Source: JAKBCQ01 sp021807585 (GTDB lineage Bacteria > Planctomycetota > Planctomycetia > Isosphaerales > Isosphaeraceae). Taken from it: DNA of 5,603 nt. This document shows positions 1-5,603 of the stretch, piece after piece; the first letter of the stretch is position 1, and each line of letters opens with the position of its first letter. The position numbers and the translations under genes were made by a program. The stretch is taken from assembly GCA_027325115.1 (NCBI GenBank), contig DAHWFG010000453.1:1-5603 (forward strand), read 5' to 3'. Below the pieces are notes generated by a model that saw nothing but the letters and a program-made list of their open reading frames with translations, had not been told where the DNA came from and did no database searches.

Positions 1-28
1 GTTTTGTTTTTGGACCGAGATGGCCGTC

Positions 29-35
29 GAGGTGA
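29..35 (+). promoter_or_regulatory. Shine-Dalgarno sequence of argB
   Basis: GAGGTGA is a strong match to the anti-Shine-Dalgarno complement. It lies three bases before the GTG at 39, which is close but workable because the pairing core is GAGG. Its last three bases are a TGA in the argB frame, so argB cannot start further upstream in this frame. Confidence 0.55.
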
Positions 36-38
36 GCC

Positions 39-965
39 GTGCACGAGGAAGAGATTCGCAAGGCCGACGTATTGGTTGAGGCGTTGGGGTATATCCGCAA
101 GTTTCAAAGCCGATACGTGGTGATCAAACTCGGCGGGTCGGTGATGGAAAACCCCGAATCGCTCCGCGCCCTCCTGGTCGATGTCGTCTTCCTCCAAACC
201 GTCGGGATGCGACCCGTCGTCGTTCACGGCGGCGGCAAGGCGATCACCCACGCAATGGAAAAAGCGGGCATCAAACCCCGCTTCGTTCAGGGACGCCGTT
301 ATACCGATCCCGAAACGCTCGCGATCGTCGCCCGAGTCCTGGCCGACGAGATCAACGAAGATATTGTTCGACATATCAATAAATTTGGTGGGCGAGCCGC
401 GGGCTTGCATTACAAAACGAAGTCGTGCCTGTTCGGCAAGCGTTTAACGTTGAACGGCGAAGGCGAACCGATCGATCTCGGGCTTGTCGGGGAGGTCGAT
501 TCGGTCGACACGCCGCCGATTGAGAATTTGTGCTTGGCGGGGATCGTCCCGGTGCTGCCATGCCTCGCCGAGGACGAGCACGAGGCGTTGTTGAACGTCA
601 ACGCCGATACCGCCGCGGCCGCGGTGGCTCGGGCGCTCGCCGCCGATAAGCTCGTGTTCCTCACCGACACCCCCGGCATCCTCCGCGATAAAGACGACCC
701 CGCGAGCATCATCGAAAGCCTTACCCCGGGCGAATGCCGCGACCTGATCGTCCGGGGGATCGTCGATAAAGGGATGATTCCCAAAGTCGAGGCGTGTTTG
801 GAATGCCTTGAGGCCGGCGTGAAAAAGATTCATATCATCGACGGCCGCGTTCGGCATTCGCTTCTTCTAGAAATCTTCACCGATCACGGGATCGGAACCG
901 AAATCGACCGCGATCACGCGACCGCGACGATCAACCGCAGAATCCCCGCGTTGAGCGGAAAATGA
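39..965 (+). CDS. argB: Acetylglutamate kinase (arginine-inhibitable class)
   Basis: This enzyme phosphorylates N-acetyl-L-glutamate with ATP to N-acetylglutamyl 5-phosphate, the second step of arginine synthesis, in the cytoplasm. The 308-residue protein shows the amino-acid kinase fold. It has the nucleotide-binding KLGGS at 30-34, HGGGKAIT at 63-70 (acetylglutamate/phosphate loop), GRRYTD at 85-90, NVNAD at 186-190 and the catalytic-site Lys in GMIPK at 245-249. An N-terminal helix (about 8-25, VLVEALGYIRKF) and the C-terminal HSLLLEIFTDHGIGT (273-287) are the marks of hexameric, arginine-inhibited kinases. His265, Glu278 and Gly284 match the spacing of the arginine-site residues I recall for the Pseudomonas enzyme. 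The start is GTG, because an in-frame TGA ends four bases upstream at 35. The length is normal for the long-form family. It is followed by argD after a spacer, consistent with an arginine operon. Confidence 0.97.
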   Translation: MHEEEIRKADVLVEALGYIRKFQSRYVVIKLGGSVMENPESLRALLVDVVFLQTVGMRPVVVHGGGKAITHAMEKAGIKPRFVQGRRYTDPETLAIVARVLADEINEDIVRHINKFGGRAAGLHYKTKSCLFGKRLTLNGEGEPIDLGLVGEVDSVDTPPIENLCLAGIVPVLPCLAEDEHEALLNVNADTAAAAVARALAADKLVFLTDTPGILRDKDDPASIIESLTPGECRDLIVRGIVDKGMIPKVEACLECLEAGVKKIHIIDGRVRHSLLLEIFTDHGIGTEIDRDHATATINRRIPALSGK

Positions 966-989
966 GAGAATCCCTGGTCGTCGCACGCG

Positions 990-1035
990 GGCCGAACCGA
1001 CTCCGCCGACGATTCTGAAAGGCCGAACCGGGTTC
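990..1035. repeat. Short direct repeat and palindrome in the argB-argD spacer
   Basis: The 10-mer GGCCGAACCG occurs at 990-999 and again at 1021-1030, 31 bases apart start to start. The second copy runs into an odd palindrome, GAACC-G-GGTTC, at 1025-1035. The spacing is about three helical turns, so an operator is conceivable, but short repeats of this kind also arise by chance in GC-rich DNA. The rest of the 966-1133 spacer shows no convincing gene, promoter or terminator. It does not resemble the enterobacterial ARG box. Confidence 0.25.
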
Positions 1036-1120
1036 ATCCACCGCGTGTCCTTTGTTTTCCAGGATCGATCGGATCTCGGGCTTACGCGAAGCAATCACAA
1101 GGCGTGAACATTTATTTACG

Positions 1121-1125
1121 AGGAG
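1121..1125 (+). promoter_or_regulatory. Shine-Dalgarno sequence deciding the argD start
   Basis: AGGAG lies eight bases before the TTG at 1134, an ideal distance. The alternative GTG at 1104 has only a poor AAGG almost touching it. This site would fall inside the coding region if the GTG were used, which favours the TTG. Confidence 0.6.
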
Positions 1126-1133
1126 ACTTCCCC

Positions 1134-2342
1134 TTGGCCGCCGTCGACGCTCCGACCTCCGAAGAGACGATCGCCCTCTTCGATCAATATGTGATTCCCA
1201 ATTATCGGCGTTACCCCGTTTGCCTTGTTCGGGGCGCGGGATCGGCGATCTGGGACGCCGAGGGGCGAGAATATCTCGATTTTTTCCCCGGTTGGGGCTG
1301 CAATTTGTTGGGGCATTGTCCGCCGCGCGTCGTCGACGCGGTGCGCGATCAGGTCGGCAGGCTGATCCACGTTCCCAACACTTGGTATATGGAGGCGCAG
1401 GGACGGTTCGCCGAGGCGCTCTCGAAGCGATCGTTCGGCGGCCAAAGCTTCTTCTGCAACAGCGGCGCCGAAGCCAATGAGGCCGCGATCAAACTGGCGA
1501 GGGCGCACGGCGCGACTTCTAAAAAATATAAAATCGTGACGATGGAACACGGCTTTCATGGGCGTACATACGCCGCTCTCACCGCGACCGCCCAGCCCAA
1601 ATACCACGCGGGGTTCGAGCCGCTCGTCCCCGGATTCACGTATGTTCCTCACAACGATTTGGAAGCGGCCGCGGCGGCGATCGACGCCGAAACCGCGGCG
1701 GTGCTGATCGAGCCGATCCAGGGGGAGGGAGGAATCCGCTTGCCCGCCGCGGGTTATCTCGAAGGGTTGCGATCACTTTGTGATCAACGCGGCGCGCTCC
1801 TTATCCTTGACGAGGTTCAAACCGGGCTCGGTCGAACCGGTAAATGGTTCGCATATCAACACTATAATATCGAGCCCGACGTGTTGACGTGCGCCAAGGC
1901 GCTTGCGGGCGGGATCGCCGCGGGGGTGATGATCGCGCGGCGCGAGATCGCCGCGACGTTCAAGCCGGGAATGCACGCGAGCACGTTCGGCGGGAATCCG
2001 ATCGCGTGCCGCGCGGGGCTCGCCGCGATCGAGACGATCGATCAAGACGGATTGCTCGACCGCGCCGGCGCGATCGGCGCGCGCTTTAACGCGCGGCTCG
2101 AAGCGATCCGCTCGGCGCATCCCGATCTGGTGCGCGAGATTCGCATCAAGGGGGCGATGATCGGCGTCGAGCTCTCGATCGACGCGTCCAAGATTGTCGA
2201 AATGTGCCTCGAACGTCGACTTTTAGTGAACGCGACTCATGTGAATGTGATTCGATTGCTACCGGCGCTGACGATTCTCGACGACCAGATCGATCGCGGT
2301 TGTGCGATCCTCGCCGAGGTCGTCGCCAAGATCGCGGGTTGA
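1134..2342 (+). CDS. argD: Acetylornithine aminotransferase (class III, PLP-dependent)
   Basis: This enzyme transfers an amino group from glutamate to N-acetylglutamate 5-semialdehyde, giving N-acetylornithine, with pyridoxal phosphate as cofactor. The 402-residue product has the full family pattern. The N-terminal block ends in FPGWGCNLLGHCPP, followed by NSGAEANE (109-116, cofactor phosphate), GFHGRT (140-145, His/Phe stacking and substrate contacts), LDEVQTG with the cofactor-binding Asp226, Lys255 in CAKALAGG as the Schiff-base lysine, and TFGGNPI (284-290). TTG at 1134 is preferred for its ribosome site and because the family usually begins shortly before the ALFDQYVIPNY block. An in-frame GTG at 1104 would add ten residues. 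Related ornithine or GABA aminotransferases share the fold, but the position between argB and argF supports argD. Dual use in lysine synthesis (DapC activity) is possible in this family and cannot be judged here. Confidence 0.96.
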   Translation: MAAVDAPTSEETIALFDQYVIPNYRRYPVCLVRGAGSAIWDAEGREYLDFFPGWGCNLLGHCPPRVVDAVRDQVGRLIHVPNTWYMEAQGRFAEALSKRSFGGQSFFCNSGAEANEAAIKLARAHGATSKKYKIVTMEHGFHGRTYAALTATAQPKYHAGFEPLVPGFTYVPHNDLEAAAAAIDAETAAVLIEPIQGEGGIRLPAAGYLEGLRSLCDQRGALLILDEVQTGLGRTGKWFAYQHYNIEPDVLTCAKALAGGIAAGVMIARREIAATFKPGMHASTFGGNPIACRAGLAAIETIDQDGLLDRAGAIGARFNARLEAIRSAHPDLVREIRIKGAMIGVELSIDASKIVEMCLERRLLVNATHVNVIRLLPALTILDDQIDRGCAILAEVVAKIAG

Positions 2343-2349
2343 ACCGAGC

Positions 2350-2355
2350 GGAGAG
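2350..2355 (+). promoter_or_regulatory. Shine-Dalgarno sequence of argF
   Basis: GGAGAG begins eight bases after the argD stop codon. Its GGAG core is nine bases from the TTG at 2363. It supports starting argF there rather than at the TTG at 2339, which overlaps the argD stop. Confidence 0.5.
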
Positions 2356-2362
2356 CACGGAA

Positions 2363-3277
2363 TTGGCACGGCATTTCATCGATTTATTTGAAGTCACCCC
2401 CGCGCAGGCGATCGAGCTCCTCGACCGCGCCGCCGAGCTCAAGGAGCGCGACGACCCGGCTCATCGTCCTCCGCTCCTCGCGGGCAGAACGCTCGGGCTC
2501 GTCTTCGACAAACCGTCGCTCCGCACCCGCGTCAGCTTCGAGGCCGCGATCGCACAGCTCGGCGGGTCGGCGATCTTCTTCCGCGGCAAAGACGTCGGCC
2601 TCGGAGTGCGCGAGACGATCGGCGATTTCGCACGAGTGATTAGTCAATATATTGATGTTCTTGCGATCCGCACGTTCTCACAAGAAGTCGTCGAAGAACT
2701 CGCTCGCTCGGCGACGATCCCCGTCGTCAACGCGCTTTCCGATTCGGCGCATCCGTGTCAGGCGATGGGGGATCTGCTGACGATCCGCGAGACGTTCGGA
2801 ACTCTTGATGGAGTGAAGCTCGTTTTCGTCGGCGACGGCAACAACGTCGCGCGTTCGCTGGCGCAGGCCTCGGCGCTATCGGGAATGAAGTTCGTCCTGG
2901 CGTGTCCCCAGGGATATTCGTTCCCGGCCGATTTTTCGGCGCGATTCGCCGCGGTTTATCCCGGCGTATCGCTCGAGATCGATCACGACCCCGTCCGCGC
3001 CGTCCAGAACGCCGACGTCGTCTATACCGATGTTTGGGCGAGCATGGGGCAGGAGGCCGAGGCCGAGATCCGACGCGCGGCGTTCGCGCCGTTTCGCGTC
3101 GACGAAGCGCTCCTCGCTCAAGCGAGTCGTCGCGCGATCTTTCTGCACTGCCTCCCCGCGCGGCGCGGCGAGGAGGTCGCTTCAACCGTCCTCGACGGCC
3201 CGCGCAGCCGCGTCATCCCCCAGGCCGGCAATCGCCTCCATTTTCAAAAGGCGCTTTTACTTTGGCTATTAATATAA
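2363..3277 (+). CDS. argF: Ornithine carbamoyltransferase
   Basis: This enzyme condenses carbamoyl phosphate with ornithine to give citrulline in the cytoplasm. The 304-residue product is of usual length and complete. It has the carbamoyl-phosphate loop SLRTR at 52-56, DVGLG at 77-81, RTF at 103-105, HPCQAMGD at 130-137, a nucleotide-like-fold strand VFVGDGNNVARS at 154-165, the ornithine loop DVWASMGQE at 223-231 and the active-site HCLPARRG at 262-269. The SMG loop and HCLP favour ornithine over aspartate or acetylornithine as substrate. The start is TTG at 2363, giving the typical opening MARHFIDLFEVTP. The same frame stays open upstream into argD, but that part is Arg-rich shadow sequence. 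A TTG at 2339 overlapping the argD TGA would add eight residues and would couple translation. The last ten codons are A/T-rich. Confidence 0.96.
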   Translation: MARHFIDLFEVTPAQAIELLDRAAELKERDDPAHRPPLLAGRTLGLVFDKPSLRTRVSFEAAIAQLGGSAIFFRGKDVGLGVRETIGDFARVISQYIDVLAIRTFSQEVVEELARSATIPVVNALSDSAHPCQAMGDLLTIRETFGTLDGVKLVFVGDGNNVARSLAQASALSGMKFVLACPQGYSFPADFSARFAAVYPGVSLEIDHDPVRAVQNADVVYTDVWASMGQEAEAEIRRAAFAPFRVDEALLAQASRRAIFLHCLPARRGEEVASTVLDGPRSRVIPQAGNRLHFQKALLLWLLI

Positions 3278-3306
3278 AAAATACTCTAGAGAAAAGATAT
3301 GATAAA
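3278..3306 (+). other. AT-rich argF-rph junction with a three-codon leader ORF
   Basis: This gap is almost entirely A and T in otherwise GC-rich DNA. It contains ATG-ATA-AAA-TGA at 3299-3310 (Met-Ile-Lys-stop), whose stop overlaps the rph start codon as ATGA. Only a weak GAGAAAAG (3289-3296) could act as an rph ribosome site. Low structure here would keep the rph start accessible. I see no terminator hairpin and no convincing promoter. Confidence 0.35.
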
Positions 3307-4029
3307 ATGACAAGATCTCACAATCGAGCGATCGACGCGATTCGTCCCGTGACGATCGAACGCGGTTTCGTGCGCAACAGCCCCGGGAGCGTGCTCTACC
3401 GCGCAGGGGGGACGACCGTTCTCGTCACGGCGCAGATTTCGGATAAAGTTCCGCCGTTTCTCGAGGGGAAGGGGATCGGTTGGTTGACCGCCGAATACGC
3501 GATGCTTCCCGGCAGCACCCCCATGCGGAAACCGCGCGGCGGCGACGGCCGCGCGACCGAGATCCAGCGGCTCATCGGCCGCAGCCTGCGCGCCGTCGTC
3601 GATCGCTCGGCGCTCGGCCCGGCGACGATCCATGTCGACGCCGACGTCATCGAAGCCGACGGCGGAACTCGCACCGCCGCGATTACCGCGGCTTTCGTCG
3701 CGGTCGCCGACGCGCTCCGCAACCGATTCAATCTCCCGTTGACTCATATTTTGAAAGATTCGATCGCCGCGGTCAGCGTCGGTTTGGTCGATTCGGTCGC
3801 GCTCCTCGATCTCGATTACGCCGAGGATTCGACCGCGCTCGTCGATTGCAACGTCGTGCGTCTGGGACGCGGCGAATTCGTCGAATTTCAGGCGACGGGG
3901 GAGGGGGGAACGTTCACGAGACCTCGACTCCTCGATCTGCTCGATCTCGCCAATAAAGGAATCGACGAACTTCAATCGATCCAACGTTCGACCCTCGGCG
4001 ACGCCTGGCCCTGGCCCGATCATTCTTAA
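3307..4029 (+). CDS. rph: Ribonuclease PH
   Basis: This is a phosphate-dependent 3'-to-5' exoribonuclease that trims nucleotides beyond the CCA end of tRNA precursors and releases nucleoside diphosphates. It normally acts as a ring-shaped hexamer in the cytoplasm. The 240-residue product matches the family from end to end. It has RPVTIERGF near the N-terminus, GSVLYRAGGTTVLVTAQ, GWLTAEYAMLPGSTPMR, RATEIQRLIGRSLR at 82-95 (Arg82 matches the phosphate-site Arg86 of E. coli with an offset of four), GGTRTA at 119-124 (Thr121 and Arg122 in the phosphate site) and LDLDYAEDS at 167-175 with the acidic metal or catalytic residues. The start is ATG at 3307. The frame is open further upstream, but that part does not look like family sequence. 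It has a short loop before residue 82 compared with E. coli and a C-terminal tail, DAWPWPDHS. It is probably co-transcribed with argF and the downstream gene. Confidence 0.97.
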   Translation: MTRSHNRAIDAIRPVTIERGFVRNSPGSVLYRAGGTTVLVTAQISDKVPPFLEGKGIGWLTAEYAMLPGSTPMRKPRGGDGRATEIQRLIGRSLRAVVDRSALGPATIHVDADVIEADGGTRTAAITAAFVAVADALRNRFNLPLTHILKDSIAAVSVGLVDSVALLDLDYAEDSTALVDCNVVRLGRGEFVEFQATGEGGTFTRPRLLDLLDLANKGIDELQSIQRSTLGDAWPWPDHS

Positions 4030-4041
4030 CCAAACATCAAC

Positions 4042-4049
4042 AAGGCGAG
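4042..4049 (+). promoter_or_regulatory. Probable ribosome binding site of the 4054 gene
   Basis: AAGGCGAG lies four bases before the ATG at 4054, within the 24-base gap after rph. It is a partial match only, but there is no better purine tract in the gap. Confidence 0.35.
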
Positions 4050-4053
4050 TTTC

Positions 4054-5603
4054 ATGGATGAAAAACATCAAACCTCCGCGACGTCCGCCGCACCCGATCG
4101 CCGTCCCCTTTCAATCAAAGAAATCGTCGTCATCGCTGTTTGGCTCGGACTCGCCGCGGGATTCGTCGAGGTTCTCGCCGTCGTCGTCAATCAAAAAATA
4201 AAACATAGCTATTTAATGATTAGTTCGCATTTCCTCTGGATGGTTCCGCTCGCAAACCTGGTCGAATCGATTTTATTGGGTTTATTTATGATTATATTAT
4301 CATGTATAATTAGAAACATGTCGCCCCGGTTCGTCGCGTGGACGATGGCGACCGCGGCGATCCTCAATCCGCTCCAAATTTTTCCGATCCGGCTCTACGC
4401 GACGATCCTCCTCGCCGCGGGGATCGCAGCCCGCTTGGTCGCGTGGTCGTTCCTCCGCCGCGATCGATCGTCTCGGTTCGTCTCCGATTCGACCTTCCGA
4501 TTGATTGGATTGTTGTTGATATCAGTCGCATATTCGTTTGGAGTCGACGCCTGGGACGAAACGCTCGACGCGCTCCGTACGCATCCCCGTGCGGGTTCAC
4601 CCAACGTTTTATTGATCGTCATGGACACCGTTCGCGCCAAGGAGCTGAGCCTTTACGGCTACGAGCGTGATACGACCCCCAATCTCAACAAACTCGCCGC
4701 CCGCGGCGTCGTATTCGAACGCGCGTTCGCGTCGGCGCCCTGGACCGCGCCTTCGCACGCTAGTATGTTCACAGGTGAGATTGCTTCGCGCTGTTTCGCC
4801 GGATTTCGAAGTCGCCTCGATCGGTCGATTCCGACGATCGCCGAGACGACTCGGGCGCTCGGCTATCGCACCGCGGGGTTCGTCGCCAATCTCACCTTCT
4901 GCGCGCGAGAAACGGGTCTGAACCGCGGCTTCTCGCATTATGAGGATTACCCGATCTCGTTCTTGGAAACAATGCGCTGTTCTTTATTGTTTCGACATTT
5001 GTGTCGATATGCTCATTTTCATTTTGGATGTTATGATTTGTCGCAATCCCCCGCGGCGCGGAAGAACAGGGGACCGTTCGGCTTCGATTATCGGTACGCC
5101 GATCGGGTGAACGCGTCGTTCCTTTCCTGGGTCGATCGCGGCGGTTCGCGGCCTTTTTTCGCCTTCCTCAACTACTTCGACGCGCATCTCGCCTATCTTC
5201 CGCCCCCCGGTTCGCCTCGGAGGTTTCTCAAAACGCCGTTGAACTCGGCCGATATCGACGCGCTGTTCAACTGGTGGGACGTCGACAAAACCAAACTCAC
5301 AAAACATCAATATCAAATTAATCGTGATTGTTACGACGAATGCGTCGCGTCGATCGACGACGCGATCGGCCGATTGATCGATAATCTCGACCGGCGGGGG
5401 ATTTTGGATAAGACGGTCGTCATGATCGCTTCGGATCACGGCGAGCATTTCGGCGAGCGCGAACTCTACGGGCATGCATGTTCACTTTATACGCAAGAAA
5501 CTCTTGTTCCATTATTGATTATTGATCCGAGGATCTCGGGAACGGGGAAACGCGTCGGCGATCCGATCGGCCTCCGAGATATTCCCCGGACGATCGCCGA
5601 ACT
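4054..5603 (+). CDS. Membrane-anchored sulfatase-like (alkaline phosphatase superfamily) enzyme, 3' end cut off
   Basis: 516 codons are visible and the frame is still open at the window edge. Five hydrophobic segments lie at about 24-45, 60-86, 92-110, 114-134 and 148-164. Basic residues after segments 2 and 4 (R87, R92; R135-R141) indicate N-terminus in and the catalytic domain outside the cytoplasmic membrane. The catalytic domain starts at NVLLIVMDTVRA (184-195, metal Asp191), continues with LYGYERDTTPN and the active-site segment WTAPSHASMFTG (230-241), and has NYFDAH (373-378), SDHGEHFGE (460-468) and GHACSLY (473-479). Aligned to the sulfatase signature C/S-x-P-S-R, Thr231 replaces the formylglycine Cys/Ser and His235 replaces Arg. 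A phosphotransferase or phosphodiesterase-like chemistry with a Thr nucleophile is therefore as plausible as sulfate-ester cleavage. Substrate unknown. Residues from about 242 to 254 appear to be read in a wrong frame between two indels. Several stretches use A/T-ending codons. Start ATG at 4054 follows rph by 24 bases. Confidence 0.9.
   Translation, partial: MDEKHQTSATSAAPDRRPLSIKEIVVIAVWLGLAAGFVEVLAVVVNQKIKHSYLMISSHFLWMVPLANLVESILLGLFMIILSCIIRNMSPRFVAWTMATAAILNPLQIFPIRLYATILLAAGIAARLVAWSFLRRDRSSRFVSDSTFRLIGLLLISVAYSFGVDAWDETLDALRTHPRAGSPNVLLIVMDTVRAKELSLYGYERDTTPNLNKLAARGVVFERAFASAPWTAPSHASMFTGEIASRCFAGFRSRLDRSIPTIAETTRALGYRTAGFVANLTFCARETGLNRGFSHYEDYPISFLETMRCSLLFRHLCRYAHFHFGCYDLSQSPAARKNRGPFGFDYRYADRVNASFLSWVDRGGSRPFFAFLNYFDAHLAYLPPPGSPRRFLKTPLNSADIDALFNWWDVDKTKLTKHQYQINRDCYDECVASIDDAIGRLIDNLDRRGILDKTVVMIASDHGEHFGERELYGHACSLYTQETLVPLLIIDPRISGTGKRVGDPIGLRDIPRTIAE

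Noticed and set aside
3..35. Possible tail of an upstream gene ending at the TGA at 33-35
   Set aside because: Only about ten codons are visible and they match nothing I recognise. The TGA is equally explained as part of the GAGGTGA ribosome site.
1052..1480. Open frame overlapping the start of argD
   Set aside because: Arg-rich composition typical of an out-of-frame reading of GC-rich DNA. It overlaps the conserved argD N-terminal half.
2204..2362. Upstream extension of argF to an ATG inside argD
   Set aside because: The added residues are Arg/Ser/Asp-rich and unlike any carbamoyltransferase N-terminus. They overlap well-conserved argD coding sequence in another frame.
2546..2553. GCGATCGC, the cyanobacterial HIP1 word
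   Set aside because: I found only one clear full copy. The excess is in GATC/CGATCG generally, not in the HIP1 octamer.
3262..3290. Promoter-like TTGGCT followed by AT-rich sequence before rph
   Set aside because: No -10 hexamer stands at a proper distance, and the AT-richness makes weak matches expected by chance.
2902..3306. Upstream extension of rph into argF
   Set aside because: The sequence before 3307 is Arg/Pro-rich shadow coding of argF, and RNase PH of normal length begins at the ATG at 3307.
4338..4670. 110-codon open frame on the + strand
   Set aside because: It is out of frame with the membrane region of the sulfatase-like gene, is Arg/Pro-rich and has no ribosome site.
4984..5475. 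163-codon open frame on the - strand
   Set aside because: It lies wholly inside the conserved catalytic domain of the sulfatase-like gene, is antisense to it and shows no recognisable motif.
1..5603. CRISPR arrays, tRNA or rRNA genes, insertion sequences, phage or defence genes
   Set aside because: No repeat-spacer pattern, tRNA-like fold, transposase motif or terminal inverted repeat was seen in either strand.

Overview
The window carries five genes in a row on the + strand, with nothing supported on the - strand. The DNA is GC-rich and full of GATC and TCGA words. The gene set (three arginine genes followed by RNase PH) and a membrane-anchored 'sulfatase' with an APWTAPSHASMFTG-type motif suggest a planctomycete, probably of the Isosphaera/Singulisphaera type. 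This placement rests on recalled family resemblance, not on a search.

Layout: argB (39-965, N-acetylglutamate kinase), a 168-base spacer, argD (1134-2342, acetylornithine aminotransferase), a 20-base gap, argF (2363-3277, ornithine carbamoyltransferase), a 29-base AT-rich gap, rph (3307-4029, RNase PH), a 24-base gap, then a membrane-anchored alkaline-phosphatase-superfamily enzyme (4054 to the window end, 3' end missing). The tight spacing from argD onward suggests one transcript. argB probably belongs to it too, but the argB-argD spacer is long enough to hold its own signal.

The arg genes supply three steps of arginine synthesis. ArgB phosphorylates N-acetylglutamate, ArgD transaminates the derived semialdehyde to N-acetylornithine, and, after deacetylation by an enzyme not seen here, ArgF carbamoylates ornithine to citrulline. 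ArgB has the N-terminal helix and C-terminal residues of the arginine-inhibited class, so the pathway is probably controlled by end-product feedback on this enzyme. The argC, argJ, argG and argH functions are not in the window. rph is a 3' tRNA-processing exoribonuclease with no obvious metabolic link to arginine.

The last gene is the most unusual. It has five predicted membrane segments and a catalytic domain with Thr in place of the Cys/Ser that sulfatases convert to formylglycine, so the label 'sulfatase' is doubtful. Just after the active site, about 13 codons appear to be read in the wrong frame between two compensating single-base indels. It also contains sharp islands of A/T-ending codons. 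Beyond these points the window looks like ordinary housekeeping sequence. I do not see a new defence, mobile or RNA-based system.
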